This document shows, in pieces, positions 22,549 through 30,745 of a stretch of DNA of 57,818 nucleotides; the stretch's first letter is position 1; each line of letters starts with the position of its first letter. The stretch comes from Nocardioides sp. BGMRC 2183 (GTDB lineage Bacteria > Actinomycetota > Actinomycetes > Propionibacteriales > Nocardioidaceae). The stretch lies in NCBI GenBank assembly GCA_008123405.1, contig VSSA01000026.1, forward strand, positions 1 to 57,818, read 5' to 3'. The position numbers and the translations under genes are program-made. The notes beneath the pieces are model-generated. The model did not search any database, was not told where the DNA came from, and saw nothing but the letters and a program-made list of their open reading frames with translations.

Positions 22549-23352
22549 TCACCACGGGCGCCGGGCGCGGGCGCCGGCGAAGAGACAGACGGCGGCGGCG
22601 GTGGCGAGGTTGAGGCTCTCGGCCGATCCCTGGATCGGGATCCGGACCCGGTGGTCGGCACGCGCGGCGAGATCGTCGGGCAGACCCCATGCCTCGTTGC
22701 CGAAGAGCCAGGCGACGCGGCCGGCGAGCAGTGGGTCGGCCTCGAAGAGGTCCACCTCACCTGCGCCATCAGCCGCCAGAACCCTCATGCCGGCGCCCTG
22801 GGCGGCGGCGACCGCGGCCGACGCGTCCGGCGCCAACGCGATCGGCAGGTGGAAGAGGGAGCCGACAGTGGCTCGGACCGTCTTGGCGTTGTGCGGGTCG
22901 ACGCTGTTGCCGGCGAGGATCACGCCCGCTGCGCCGGCGGCGTCCGCGGTGCGGATGATGGTGCCGGCATTGCCCGGATCCCGTACGTCGGCGCAGATCA
23001 CGACCGTCGACGCGGGGCCGGCCAGCACGGTCTCCAGCGGGACGTCGAGGAGTCCGCACACGGCCACCACCCCGGCCGGGGTGACCGCGTCGCTGAGCGA
23101 AGCCAGCGCACGGTCGTCGACGAGGGTCCAGGCGACGTCCGCCCGGCGGGCCGCTCCGGCCAGGGCGTCGTACTGGGTGGTGGCGGCGGGGGTGGCGAAG
23201 ACCTCGCGAACCCCCGCACCGGCGGCGAGCGCCGCCTCGACGGCCTTCGGGCCGTCGGCAAGGAAGAGCCGCCGCTCGGTGCGGACCGAGCGGCGGCTCA
23301 ACTTGCGTGCTTCCTTGACGCGAGCGTTGCCCGCGGTCAGAGGAGTCGTCAC
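22549..23352 (-). CDS. SpoU-family (SPOUT) RNA 2'-O-methyltransferase
   Basis: SAM-dependent ribose methyltransferase, probably for rRNA. An N-terminal substrate-binding domain (about 1-95) resembles L30e and has LSRRSVRTERRLFLADG near residue 18. The C-terminal knotted domain shows the three SpoU motifs: NAGTIIRTADAAGAAGVIL (about 127-145), WLFGNEAWGLP (about 215) and IPIQGSAESLNLATAAAV (about 238). Length 267, GTG start. It is encoded 22 bases after rplT, as in mycobacteria, where the neighbour is called tsnR. The exact target nucleotide cannot be told from sequence. Confidence 0.9.
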   Translation of the reverse strand: MTTPLTAGNARVKEARKLSRRSVRTERRLFLADGPKAVEAALAAGAGVREVFATPAATTQYDALAGAARRADVAWTLVDDRALASLSDAVTPAGVVAVCGLLDVPLETVLAGPASTVVICADVRDPGNAGTIIRTADAAGAAGVILAGNSVDPHNAKTVRATVGSLFHLPIALAPDASAAVAAAQGAGMRVLAADGAGEVDLFEADPLLAGRVAWLFGNEAWGLPDDLAARADHRVRIPIQGSAESLNLATAAAVCLFAGARARRPW

Positions 23353-23374
23353 GTGACCAGTGTCAGGTCGATGC

Positions 23375-23761
23375 TCAGGCGGTGGCCTTGGGCGCGTTGA
23401 CGTCCTCGGGCAGCGCGGCCTTGGCCTGGGCGACCAGCGCCGAGAAGGCGGCCGGGTCGTTGACTGCCAGGTCGGCCAGGATCTTGCGGTCCACCTCGAC
23501 GCCGGCCAGGTTCAGCCCCTGGATGAACCGGTTGTAGGTCATCCCCTCGGCGCGTGCGGCCGCGTTGATCCGCTGGATCCAGAGGCGACGGAAGTTGCCC
23601 TTGTTCTTGCGCCGGTCGTTGTAGCTGTAGACCAGCGAGTGGGTGACCTGCTCCTTGGCCTTGCGGTAGAGGCGCGACCGCTGCCCGCGGTAGCCGCTCG
23701 CCCGGTCCAGGGTGGTCCGACGCTTCTTCGCAGCGTTCACTGCGCGCTTGACGCGTGCCAT
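23375..23761 (-). CDS. rplT: 50S ribosomal protein L20
   Basis: Early-assembly 23S rRNA-binding protein. The 128-residue sequence opens with [19 protein letters not shown] and contains [18 protein letters not shown] and [17 protein letters not shown], which match bacterial L20. It lies 44 bases after rpmI. In Firmicutes L20 represses the infC-rpmI-rplT transcript by binding its leader. Whether that holds here is unknown, although the infC leader contains a terminator-like hairpin. Confidence 0.97.
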   Translation of the reverse strand: MARVKRAVNAAKKRRTTLDRASGYRGQRSRLYRKAKEQVTHSLVYSYNDRRKNKGNFRRLWIQRINAAARAEGMTYNRFIQGLNLAGVEVDRKILADLAVNDPAAFSALVAQAKAALPEDVNAPKATA

Positions 23762-23805
23762 TTCTTACTCCTCGAAACTCGATGCCGAATGTGGTGCAGG
23801 ACGCG

Positions 23806-24000
23806 TCAGCGACCGAGCATCTTCTTCGCGCGGGGGACGTCGTTCTTGGCCACCTCGGTGGTGCCGGACATCCGCCGGGTCACCTTGGAGGACTTCTTCT
23901 CCAGGTTGTGGCGCTTGCCGGCCTTCTCCCGGAGGATCTTGCCGGAACCGGTCACGCGGAAGCGCTTGCTGGCACCGGAGTGGGTCTTGTTCTTCGGCAT
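23806..24000 (-). CDS. rpmI: 50S ribosomal protein L35
   Basis: A 64-residue basic ribosomal protein, [20 protein letters not shown] at its start, of normal length for L35. ATG 24000 is the conserved start; the frame extends 13 codons upstream without conservation. It lies between infC (64 bases upstream) and rplT, the standard bacterial order. Confidence 0.97.
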   Translation of the reverse strand: MPKNKTHSGASKRFRVTGSGKILREKAGKRHNLEKKSSKVTRRMSGTTEVAKNDVPRAKKMLGR

Positions 24001-24064
24001 CTGAAACTTCTCTCTCGTCTCGCTGCCCGGTGGCGCCACGCGCCACCGGGACGGCGGGTTTCTC

Positions 24065-24739
24065 TTACAGGTCGATGTCGGGGTCGAGGGCCTCGTTGGC
24101 CCGCTTGGCCTTCTTCTGACCCGACGGCTGCGTTGCGGTGCGCTCGGCGCGCTCCTCGGCCTGCTCGGCGGCGCGCGCCTCCGCGGCGGACACCTTCGCA
24201 GCCTTCACCTCGGCCTTGGCCTCGGCCTTCTTCTTGTGCGGACCGAGAACCATGACCATGTTGCGGCCGTCCTGCTTCGGATTCGACTCCACGAAGCCGA
24301 GGTCCTCGACGTCCTCGGCGAGCCGCTGCAGCAGCCGGAAGCCCAACTCGGGCCGATGCTGCTCGCGACCGCGGAACATGATCGTGATCTTGACCTTGTC
24401 GCCGGCCTTGAGGAACCGCACGACGTGACCCTTCTTGGTCTCGTAGTCGTGCTGGTCGATCTTCGGCCGGAGCTTCATCTCCTTGATGATGACGTTGGTC
24501 TGGTTCCGTCGTGCCTCACGGGCCTTCTGGGCGTTCTCGTACTTGAACTTCCCGTAGTCCATGAGCTTGCAGACGGGCGGGCGGGCCATCGGTGCCACCT
24601 CGACCAGGTCCAGGTCGGCCTCCGTGGCCAGCTTGAGCGCCTGGTCGGTGGGGACGATGCCGACGGTCTCGCCGTTGGGTCCCACGAGCCGGACCTCGGG
24701 TACCCGGATCCGGTCGTTGATGCGCAGCTCGGTGCTGAT
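24065..24739 (-). CDS. infC: Translation initiation factor IF-3, probably with an ATC start
   Basis: Binds the 30S subunit and checks the start codon and initiator tRNA. The N domain begins [17 protein letters not shown]; the C domain holds [17 protein letters not shown] and [13 protein letters not shown] charged Ala/Glu/Lys-rich tail follows, common in actinobacteria. The Shine-Dalgarno GGGAGGA is at 24743-24749, and ATC at 24737-24739 lies at the proper distance. The only nearby standard start, a TTG at 24749-24751, overlaps the Shine-Dalgarno and so cannot use it. A rare ATC/ATT start is the classic way IF-3 controls its own translation. With it the protein has 224 residues. Confidence 0.93.
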   Translation of the reverse strand: MSTELRINDRIRVPEVRLVGPNGETVGIVPTDQALKLATEADLDLVEVAPMARPPVCKLMDYGKFKYENAQKAREARRNQTNVIIKEMKLRPKIDQHDYETKKGHVVRFLKAGDKVKITIMFRGREQHRPELGFRLLQRLAEDVEDLGFVESNPKQDGRNMVMVLGPHKKKAEAKAEVKAAKVSAAEARAAEQAEERAERTATQPSGQKKAKRANEALDPDIDL

Positions 24740-24775
24740 GTGTCCTCCCAACTCGTTCGGTCAGAGGCCCCCGGC

Positions 24776-24794
24776 CCACCGCGTCTCACGGTGG
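24776..24794 (-). other. Leader hairpin 3 upstream of infC
   Basis: CCACCG and CGGTGG form a perfect 6-bp stem with a 7-base loop, directly after the T-rich tract of the putative attenuator and about 37 bases before the infC start codon. It could be part of an alternative fold that competes with ribosome binding or with the terminator. Confidence 0.4.
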
Positions 24795-24829
24795 AAAAGC
24801 AAGAAAGCCCCCGCTGTGCAAGCGGAGGC
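24794..24829 (-). terminator. Intrinsic terminator (putative attenuator) in the infC leader
   Basis: On the minus strand an 8-bp stem with one mismatch (GCC-CCGCT outer and inner arms, loop TGCAC) is followed by TTTCTTGCTTTT. This is a factor-independent terminator and is rare in so GC-rich a genome. It sits about 55-90 bases before infC and after a possible leader peptide. A terminator between promoter and gene implies attenuation, unless it ends a separate short transcript. Confidence 0.65.
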
Positions 24830-24848
24830 CAGTCGTGACACCTGTGCA

Positions 24849-24863
24849 CGTGAGAGGCTCACG
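24849..24863 (-). other. Leader hairpin 1, overlapping the leader ORF stop
   Basis: CGTGAG and CTCACG form a perfect 6-bp stem with a 3-base loop on the minus-strand RNA. It covers the TGA of the 25-codon leader ORF. A ribosome that stalls or terminates there would disrupt this hairpin and could influence the downstream terminator. Confidence 0.4.
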
Positions 24864-24936
24864 CACGTCCTGTGTCGTCAGGGACCGGACCCGACGACCT
24901 GTGGTGCTGGCGGTCGATGCGGGTGGGAGTCGACAT
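24859..24936 (-). CDS. Possible 25-residue leader peptide of infC
   Basis: A short open frame ATG...TGA on the minus strand encodes a polar 25-residue peptide beginning MSTPTRIDRQHHRSSG. It lies 29 bases before the terminator hairpin in the infC leader. The Shine-Dalgarno is weak (ACGAG next to the ATG). No known leader peptide is recognised. Evidence is only its placement; a chance frame of this length is possible. Confidence 0.3.
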   Translation of the reverse strand: MSTPTRIDRQHHRSSGPVPDDTGRA

Positions 24937-25003
24937 CTCGTCTGAACCCCGCTTGTGGATGCGCCGCTCCACTCCCGTGGATCGACACATCGGTCAACAC
25001 CGC

Positions 25004-25009
25004 ATCTTA
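25004..25009 (-). promoter_or_regulatory. Possible -10 element for infC
   Basis: TAAGAT on the minus strand just downstream of the SseB-family gene end. It would give a leader of about 260 bases containing the small ORF, three hairpins and the terminator. The -35 region is poor, so this is tentative. Confidence 0.3.
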
Positions 25010-25576
25010 GCGGGTTTGTTCCCCGTCGTCCGAATCGTCGTGCACACCCTCGGCGGCGCCGGGGGCGCGGCCGAGCCAGCCCCACCCGCCGTCGTCCAGT
25101 CGGACCGGCTTCCAGCCCGCTGCCACCCGGTGCAGATCCTCGCCCTCCAGGACGAACCGGGCCGGACCGGCCACATCGATCACCAGTGCTGCCGCGCCCT
25201 CCTGCACGGCGGTCGCCGCGGCCAAGGGGGCAGCGACCGGGACCGGTCGGGCGTCGGGATCCCAGGCGGCGAGCGCCGCTGTCGCGGTGAAGCCGAGCAG
25301 CGCCGTCCTGCCGTCGGCGCCGGTGAGCAACACCGCGGCCATGTCGCTGCTCTTGTCGCGCGCCAGGCCTGCGTCGTCGTACTCGACCTCGCCGAGGACG
25401 GCGACCACGGGGACCAGGATCCGTGCCGTGGCGAGTCCGGCCAGCACCTCCGGATACTCCGCCGCGCCGGCGGCGTGCGCCTGGAGAGCACGGGCCAGGA
25501 CGGGATCGGCCGAGCCGTCGTCGTCGACGTACTCCGATCCCTGGAGTCGGCGCTCGTCCGCCCGCGGTTCGCTCAC
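25007..25576 (-). CDS. SseB-family protein
   Basis: A 189-residue soluble protein with the SseB N-terminal fold: ARILVPVVAVLGEVEYDD near residue 51, SSDMAAVLLTGADGRTALLGFTA in parts near 75-97, and ALVIDVAGPARFVLEG near 135. The tail is acidic. Function in actinobacteria is not established. GTG 25576 is chosen because conserved sequence begins shortly after; the frame extends further upstream into the divergent gene's region. It is divergent from the PLP enzyme gene with only 34 bases between starts, and lies upstream of infC on the same strand. Confidence 0.78.
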   Translation of the reverse strand: MSEPRADERRLQGSEYVDDDGSADPVLARALQAHAAGAAEYPEVLAGLATARILVPVVAVLGEVEYDDAGLARDKSSDMAAVLLTGADGRTALLGFTATAALAAWDPDARPVPVAAPLAAATAVQEGAAALVIDVAGPARFVLEGEDLHRVAAGWKPVRLDDGGWGWLGRAPGAAEGVHDDSDDGEQTR

Positions 25577-25610
25577 CGCCCGATCATCGCATCCATGGAA
25601 CGATGACCGG

Positions 25611-26843
25611 GTGCTGCACCCGAAGCCCGGCGACCACGTCGCCCGCAACCGCCTCGCCCGGCGGCTCGACACGGCGGTCGCCGCCGAACGGGAGCCGCTC
25701 GGCACCCCGATCTTCGTCGTGGATCTCGACGCCTTCGACACCAACGCAGCCGACCTGGTGCGGCGCGCCGACGGCACTCCGATCCGAGTGGCCTCGAAGT
25801 CCTTGCGGGTGCCGGCACTGATTCGCAGGGCGTTGTCGACACCGGGATTCGCCGGCGTGCTCTGCTACACCCTCGCCGAAGCGCTGTGGCTGGAGGAGCA
25901 CGACGTCAGCGACGACCTCGTGGTCGCGTACCCCAGCGTCGACGAGGGGGCGCTGCGCACGTTGGTCGCCTCGCCGCGCGCGGCCTCGAGGATCACGGTG
26001 ATGATCGACGACGTCGCCCACCTCGACGTGATCTCGGCGCAGCGTTCCTCGGCCGCGGTGCCGGTCAAGGTCGCCATCGACATCGACGCCGGCCTGCGCT
26101 GGGGCGGCCAGGCGGTCGGGCCGAAGCGCTCACCGCTCTTCGACGTCGGATCGGTGGTCGCGCTGGCACGGGAGGTCGGGCAGCGACCGGGGTTCCGGCT
26201 GACCGGAGTGATGACCTATGAGGGCCAGGTCGCGGGCGTCCCCGACGAGGTCCCCACCCAGCGCGCGAAGTCGCTGGTGGTGCGCAAGCTCAAGGAGAAG
26301 TCGGTCGAGCAGCTGCTGGTACGACGCGCCGCGATCCTCGATGCACTGCGCCCGCACCTGCCCGAGGATGCCTTCTTCAACGCCGGCGGCTCCGGGTCGA
26401 TCGAGACCTCGGCAGCCGACCCGGCGGTCACCGAGGTGACGGCCGGGTCCGGCCTGCTGGTGCCGGCCCTCTTCGACCACTACCGCAGCTTCGAGCCGCT
26501 GCCGGCCTCCTTCTTCGGGCTGCGGGTCTCCCGCGTGCCGGCCGCCGGCATCGTGACCGTGCACGGGGGCGGTCTGATCGCCTCCGGCCCGTCCGGTGCC
26601 GACCGGGCGCCGACCCCGTGGGCGCCCGCCGGGCTGGCGCTGACCGGACTCGAGGGCGCCGGGGAGGTGCAGACCCCACTGACCGGCAACGGCACTGCCG
26701 CGCTCGGCATCGGCGACCTGGTCTGGTTCCGGCATGCGAAGTCCGGGGAGCCCTTCGAGCACGGCCCCGGCGTGCACCTGCTGCAGGGCGACCGCTTCGT
26801 CGATCACGTGCCGAGCTATCGCGGCCACGGCGTTGCCTTCTAA
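25611..26843 (+). CDS. PLP-dependent amino acid deaminase/aldolase (alanine racemase-fold, DSD1-like)
   Basis: A fold-type III PLP enzyme of 410 residues. The N-terminal alanine racemase-type barrel includes TPIFVVDLDAFDTNAADL near residue 27 and the PLP lysine in RVASKSLRVPAL near 57. The C-terminal beta domain resembles D-serine dehydratase/D-threonine aldolase, with HGGGLIASGPSG near 312. The family acts on D-amino acids or beta-hydroxy amino acids; the substrate here cannot be read from sequence. GTG 25611 is used because no ATG precedes the conserved region in frame. It appears to be co-transcribed with the P-loop kinase gene immediately downstream. Confidence 0.82.
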   Translation: MLHPKPGDHVARNRLARRLDTAVAAEREPLGTPIFVVDLDAFDTNAADLVRRADGTPIRVASKSLRVPALIRRALSTPGFAGVLCYTLAEALWLEEHDVSDDLVVAYPSVDEGALRTLVASPRAASRITVMIDDVAHLDVISAQRSSAAVPVKVAIDIDAGLRWGGQAVGPKRSPLFDVGSVVALAREVGQRPGFRLTGVMTYEGQVAGVPDEVPTQRAKSLVVRKLKEKSVEQLLVRRAAILDALRPHLPEDAFFNAGGSGSIETSAADPAVTEVTAGSGLLVPALFDHYRSFEPLPASFFGLRVSRVPAAGIVTVHGGGLIASGPSGADRAPTPWAPAGLALTGLEGAGEVQTPLTGNGTAALGIGDLVWFRHAKSGEPFEHGPGVHLLQGDRFVDHVPSYRGHGVAF

Positions 26844-26849
26844 GGCAAC
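26832..26849 (+). repeat. Short perfect palindrome across a stop codon
   Basis: GTTGCCTT-CT-AAGGCAAC is a perfect 8-bp inverted repeat with a 2-base centre. It contains the TAA of the deaminase/aldolase gene and the likely TTG start of the next gene. As RNA it could form a tight hairpin affecting coupling between the two genes. Confidence 0.6.
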
Positions 26850-27441
26850 GCCCGGCCCCGGAGCCGCCGCGGAGATCGTCGCCCGCGCCGAGGTCGCGCC
26901 GCCCCGGCTGGGACGGTCCCGGCTGGTCTGCATCGACGGCCTGGCCGGTGCCGGCAAGTCGACGCTTGCCACTGCGGTCGGGGTGCTCCGGCCCGACGCG
27001 GTGGTGCTGGCCACCGACGAGATGTTGCACGGCTGGTCCGGCCTGCCCGACCTCGGCGCCACCCTGGACCGTCTGCTGCGTCCGCTGGCCGGCGGACGCA
27101 GCGGAACCTGGCGACGGTGGGACTGGATCGCCGACGCGTGGGCCGAGGAGCACCGGGTCGACCCGGTCGACCTGCTCGTCCTCGAGGGCGTCGGATCGGC
27201 TGCCGACGAGATCGCCGACCTGGTCAGCCTGACGGTCTGGGTCGAGGCCGAGCGCGACGTACGGCGTCGACGCTGGGTGGACCGCGACGGCGAGGCGCTG
27301 GAGGGCTACTGGTCGACCTGGAGCGCCGACGAGGCGGCGCACCACCGGGTGCATCGGGCCCGCGAGCGCGCCGAGCTGTGCTTCGACACGACCGGCGGGC
27401 GAGCCAGCCTCAACGACGGTGGGCCGCGACCAAAGCCTTGA
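26833..27441 (+). CDS. Uridine kinase-like P-loop NTPase
   Basis: A small kinase-like ATPase of about 202 residues. The Walker A motif is IDGLAGAGKSTLA at about residues 31-43, with ATDEMLHGW near 58 and LLVLEGVGSAADE near 110 as the probable Walker B region. It resembles uridine kinase/(d)NMP kinase-like proteins; the substrate is unknown. The start is uncertain: no ATG or GTG precedes the P-loop at a sensible place, and TTG 26833 overlapping the previous gene's end is the best candidate. The 3' end overlaps the convergent PH-domain gene by 32 bases. Confidence 0.7.
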   Translation: MPSKATPGPGAAAEIVARAEVAPPRLGRSRLVCIDGLAGAGKSTLATAVGVLRPDAVVLATDEMLHGWSGLPDLGATLDRLLRPLAGGRSGTWRRWDWIADAWAEEHRVDPVDLLVLEGVGSAADEIADLVSLTVWVEAERDVRRRRWVDRDGEALEGYWSTWSADEAAHHRVHRARERAELCFDTTGGRASLNDGGPRPKP

Positions 27442-27868
27442 CCTCCCGGACGGCGGTCTTGGCACGGCCGCCGTCGGAGCCCTGGATGCCCAGCATCGGC
27501 AACGTGCGACCGTCGGCCAGGTCCAGGCTGGGCCACGGGGCGCCCAGCGGCATCCGCACCTTCTCGATCTCCGCCCAGGTGAAGTCGCGACGGCGGTAGC
27601 CGTTGACCAGGGTGATCCCCTGCTCGGTCACCGTCACCCGGGAGCGAGCCATCGCGTAGAGCAGGGCCACGCCGACACCGACGATCGCGATCACGGTGCC
27701 GCGTTCCAAGACGTTGATCGCGTCGCGCGTCTGCTGGTCGAAGCTCAGCCAGAGCCAGGCGAAGGCACCGACCAGGACGACCGCGAAGAGGGGTGCGGCC
27801 AACCGCGGTCCGAACGGACGCCAGGTGCGGGGCAGGGTCGGTGTGGTCACGTCGTTCGTCGTCGTCAC
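27410..27868 (-). CDS. PH-domain membrane protein
   Basis: A 152-residue protein with two hydrophobic segments (about residues 20-42 and 54-73). A bacterial PH-like domain follows (RVTVTEQGITLVNGYRRRDF, then WAEIEKVRMP). This layout is common in actinobacterial proteins of unknown function. GTG 27868 lies just two bases beyond the hisG stop, so it probably belongs to the rib-his transcript; a second GTG seven codons later is an alternative. No link to histidine or riboflavin synthesis is evident. Confidence 0.75.
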   Translation of the reverse strand: MTTTNDVTTPTLPRTWRPFGPRLAAPLFAVVLVGAFAWLWLSFDQQTRDAINVLERGTVIAIVGVGVALLYAMARSRVTVTEQGITLVNGYRRRDFTWAEIEKVRMPLGAPWPSLDLADGRTLPMLGIQGSDGGRAKTAVREVKALVAAHRR

Positions 27869-27870
27869 GA

Positions 27871-28731
27871 TCAGAGCCGGCAGGCGTGGATGTCGGTGGT
27901 CAGGATGCCGCGGGCGCCGAGGTCGAAGAGCTCGTCCATGACTCGCTGGGCCCGCTGGCGCGGCACCATCGACCGGACAGCGACCCACCCTTCGCGATGC
28001 AGCGGGGAGACCGTGGGACTCTCGATGCCGGGCGTCAGCCCGACCGCCTCCTCGACCCGCTCGGCTCGGATGTCGTAGTCCATCATCACGTAGGCGCGAG
28101 CCACCAGGACACCCTGCAGACGTCGAAGGAAGACCTCGAGCCCGGCGGGCTTGCGATCGGGGCCGGTGATCAGCACCGCCTCGGAGTCCTGGATCACCTC
28201 GCCGAACACCTCCAGGCCGGCCGCACGCAGCGTGCTCCCGGTCTCGACGACGTCGGCGATGAGGTCGGCGACCCCCAACTGGATGCTGCTCTCGACAGCA
28301 CCGTCGAGCCGCACCACTGTCGCCTCGATCCCCTTCTCCTCCAGGTACGTCGACAGCATCCCGTCGTAGGAGGTGGCGATCCGCTTGCCGGCGAGGTCGA
28401 GGTCGCTCGCCGCGACGCCCGCCGGAGCGGCGAACCGGAAGGTGGAGCGACCGAAGCCGAGCTGGAGCGTCTCGGTCGCCTGGGCGCCGGAGTCGAGCAG
28501 CAGGTCACGGCCGGTGATGCCGACGTCGAGCGTGCCCTCGCCGACGTACAGCGCGATGTCGCGCGGGCGCAGGTAGAAGAACTCGACCTGGTTGTCGGGG
28601 TCGATCTTGGTGAGCTGCTTGCTGTCGGTGCGCTGGGCGTAGCCGGCCTCGCGCAGGATCGTCGAGGCCGCTTCGGAGAGGGCGCCCTTGTTGGGCACCG
28701 CGACGCGGAGCAGCTGCGTCTGGTCAGACAT
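27871..28731 (-). CDS. hisG: ATP phosphoribosyltransferase (long form)
   Basis: First step of histidine synthesis, joining ATP and PRPP; normally inhibited by histidine. The catalytic part shows [15 protein letters not shown] at the N-terminus, [14 protein letters not shown] near 78 and [17 protein letters not shown] near 160. At 286 residues it is the long, hexameric type with a C-terminal ACT-like regulatory domain (about 212-286). It follows hisE by eight bases. Its position downstream of the riboflavin genes suggests a shared transcript. Confidence 0.95.
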   Translation of the reverse strand: MSDQTQLLRVAVPNKGALSEAASTILREAGYAQRTDSKQLTKIDPDNQVEFFYLRPRDIALYVGEGTLDVGITGRDLLLDSGAQATETLQLGFGRSTFRFAAPAGVAASDLDLAGKRIATSYDGMLSTYLEEKGIEATVVRLDGAVESSIQLGVADLIADVVETGSTLRAAGLEVFGEVIQDSEAVLITGPDRKPAGLEVFLRRLQGVLVARAYVMMDYDIRAERVEEAVGLTPGIESPTVSPLHREGWVAVRSMVPRQRAQRVMDELFDLGARGILTTDIHACRL

Positions 28732-28739
28732 GTCGGTTC

Positions 28740-29003
28740 CTAGAGGTGGGTGTAGACGTCCTCGAGCGTCAGTCCGCTCGCGATCATCAGGACCTGGGCG
28801 TGGTACAGCAGCTGGCTGATCTCCTCGGCGGTCCGCTCCGGCCCCTCGTGCTCGGCGGCCATCCAGGACTCGGCGGCCTCCTCGACCAGCTTCTTGCCGA
28901 TCGTATGGACGCCCGCGTCCAAGGCACGCACCGTGCCCGACCCCTCGGGACGGGTGCGGGCGGTCTCGGTGAGCTCGGCGAACAGCGCGTCGAACGTCTT
29001 CAC
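28740..29003 (-). CDS. hisE: Phosphoribosyl-ATP pyrophosphatase
   Basis: Second step of histidine synthesis: hydrolyses phosphoribosyl-ATP to phosphoribosyl-AMP. An 87-residue all-helical MazG-fold protein with [14 protein letters not shown] (metal-binding acidic residues, about 37-50) and [15 protein letters not shown] near 59. GTG start. It is encoded 14 bases after ribH and eight before hisG; the hisE-hisG pair is typical of actinobacteria. HisI, the fused partner in many other bacteria, is not in the window. Confidence 0.94.
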   Translation of the reverse strand: MKTFDALFAELTETARTRPEGSGTVRALDAGVHTIGKKLVEEAAESWMAAEHEGPERTAEEISQLLYHAQVLMIASGLTLEDVYTHL

Positions 29004-29017
29004 GGTGCGCAGCCTAG

Positions 29018-29497
29018 TCAGGCCGGGCGGGCCAGCTGCCGGAGGGTCTGTGCGGTCTGCAGGGCGGCGGCCGAGGCCTCGTATCCCTTGTCCTCCGCAG
29101 ACCCCTCCAGGCCGGCGCGGTCCAGGGCCTGCTGCTCGGTGTCGCAGGTCAGCACCCCGAAGCCGACCGGGACACGGGCGTCGAGGCCGACGCGGGTCAG
29201 GCCGTCGGTGGCCGCGCTGCAGACGTAGTCGAAGTGAGGGGTGCCGCCGCGGATCACGACGCCGAGCGCGATCACGACGTCGTGGGTGTCGGCCAGGGCG
29301 GCAGCCGCCACGGGCAGCTCGAAGGTGCCGGGCACTCGGACCACCAGCGGGTCGGCGACGTTGTGGTCGGCGAGGGCGCGCTCGGCACCGCCCAGCAGGC
29401 CGTCCATCACCTGGGTGTGCCAGCTCGCGGCGACCACGGCGACCCGGAGGTCGGCGCAGTCGATCGGGGCGACGTCGGGCGCGCCGTGTCCTGCCAT
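29018..29497 (-). CDS. ribH: 6,7-dimethyl-8-ribityllumazine synthase
   Basis: Penultimate riboflavin step: condenses the ribityl pyrimidine with dihydroxybutanone phosphate; assembles into pentamers or capsids. The 159 residues show [17 protein letters not shown] near 55, [18 protein letters not shown] near 77 (His is catalytic) and [16 protein letters not shown] near 110. Its start is one base after the ribBA stop, so translation is probably coupled. Confidence 0.95.
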   Translation of the reverse strand: MAGHGAPDVAPIDCADLRVAVVAASWHTQVMDGLLGGAERALADHNVADPLVVRVPGTFELPVAAAALADTHDVVIALGVVIRGGTPHFDYVCSAATDGLTRVGLDARVPVGFGVLTCDTEQQALDRAGLEGSAEDKGYEASAAALQTAQTLRQLARPA

Positions 29498-29498
29498 C

Positions 29499-30743
29499 TC
29501 AGTTGGCTCCTTCGATGTCGGCGGTCAGGTGGGGCAGGTCGTGACCCATCCGGTCGCGCTTGGTGAGCAGGTAGGTGATGTTGTGGCCGTTGGGGTGCGG
29601 GGTGAGCGGCACCCGCTCGGTGACCTTGATCCCGTAGTCCTCGAGATCGGCGACCTTGTCCGGGTTGTTGGTCAGCAGCCGCACCTCGGCGACGCCGAGA
29701 TCCCGCAGGATCTGGGTGGCCGCGCCGTAGTGGCGGGCATCGGCCGGCAGGCCGAGGTCGAGATTGGCGTCGACGGTGTCCCGGCCGCCGTCCTGGAGCT
29801 GGTAGGCCTGCAGCTTGGCGACCAGCCCGATGCCGCGGCCCTCGTGGCCGCGCAGGTAGACCACCACACCGCGGCCCTCGGCGACGATCCGGTCCATCGC
29901 CTCGTCGAGCTGGGGGCCGCAGTCGCACCGGCTGGAGCCGAAGACGTCGCCGGTGAGGCACTCGGAGTGGACCCGGGTCAGCACCGGGCCGCCGTCGCGC
30001 AGGCCGTCCGGGTCGCCGTAGACGAGCGCGACGTGCTCGCTGCCGTCCACGGTGATGGTGTAGCCCATCGCGGTGAAGTCGCCGTGGCTGGTGGGCAGGC
30101 GGGTCTCTGCCTCGCGCACCACGTGCACCTCGGTGCGCCGCCGGTAGCGGACCAGGTCCTCGATCGAGATCATCGCCAGGTCGTGCTCGTCCGCGAACGC
30201 CCGCAACTCAGGCGCCCGCTTCATCGTGCCGTCCTCGTTGACCACCTCGACCAGCACACCGGCCGGTGTGAGTCCGGCGAGCCGGGCCAGGTCGACAGCG
30301 GCCTCGGTGTGGCCGCGACGGACCAGGACGCCCCCCTCCCGGTAGCGCAGCGGGAAGACGTGACCGGGGCGGGTGATCTCCCACGGCTCGGTCGCGGAGT
30401 CGGCCAGCACCCGAGCTGTGTGCGCCCGGTCCGCGGCCGAGATGCCCGTGGAGACGCCGTCCCGGGCGTCCACGGAGATCGTGTACGCCGTCCGGTAGGC
30501 GTCCTTGTTGTGCGGCGTCATCAGCGGGATCTCGAGGCGGTCCAGCATGGTGCCCGGCATCGGCACGCAGATCACCCCGCTGGAGTGCCGGATGGTGAAC
30601 GCCATCAGCTCCGGCGTCGCCTTCGACGCGGCGAAGATGATGTCGCCCTCGTTCTCCCGGTCCTCGTCGTCGACGACGATGACGGCTTTGCCCGCGGCGA
30701 TGTCGGCGATCGCACGCTCGACGGGATCCAGTCGGACGGACAT
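29499..30743 (-). CDS. ribBA: Bifunctional dihydroxybutanone-phosphate synthase / GTP cyclohydrolase II
   Basis: Supplies both starting compounds of riboflavin. The N-terminal RibB domain (about 1-205) has [18 protein letters not shown], whose acidic residues bind metal. The C-terminal RibA domain (about 210-400) has the zinc-binding [18 protein letters not shown] and [17 protein letters not shown] 30743 starts the conserved sequence; the open frame continues upstream only in the shadow of ribE. Length 414. It starts two bases after the ribE stop and is followed by ribH. Confidence 0.95.
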   Translation of the reverse strand: MSVRLDPVERAIADIAAGKAVIVVDDEDRENEGDIIFAASKATPELMAFTIRHSSGVICVPMPGTMLDRLEIPLMTPHNKDAYRTAYTISVDARDGVSTGISAADRAHTARVLADSATEPWEITRPGHVFPLRYREGGVLVRRGHTEAAVDLARLAGLTPAGVLVEVVNEDGTMKRAPELRAFADEHDLAMISIEDLVRYRRRTEVHVVREAETRLPTSHGDFTAMGYTITVDGSEHVALVYGDPDGLRDGGPVLTRVHSECLTGDVFGSSRCDCGPQLDEAMDRIVAEGRGVVVYLRGHEGRGIGLVAKLQAYQLQDGGRDTVDANLDLGLPADARHYGAATQILRDLGVAEVRLLTNNPDKVADLEDYGIKVTERVPLTPHPNGHNITYLLTKRDRMGHDLPHLTADIEGAN

Positions 30744-30745
30744 GC

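Noticed and set aside
26734-26832. An ATG at 26734 as start for the P-loop kinase.
   Set aside because: It would overlap the end of the PLP enzyme by 110 bases, and the added residues are Cys/Ser-rich shadow sequence.
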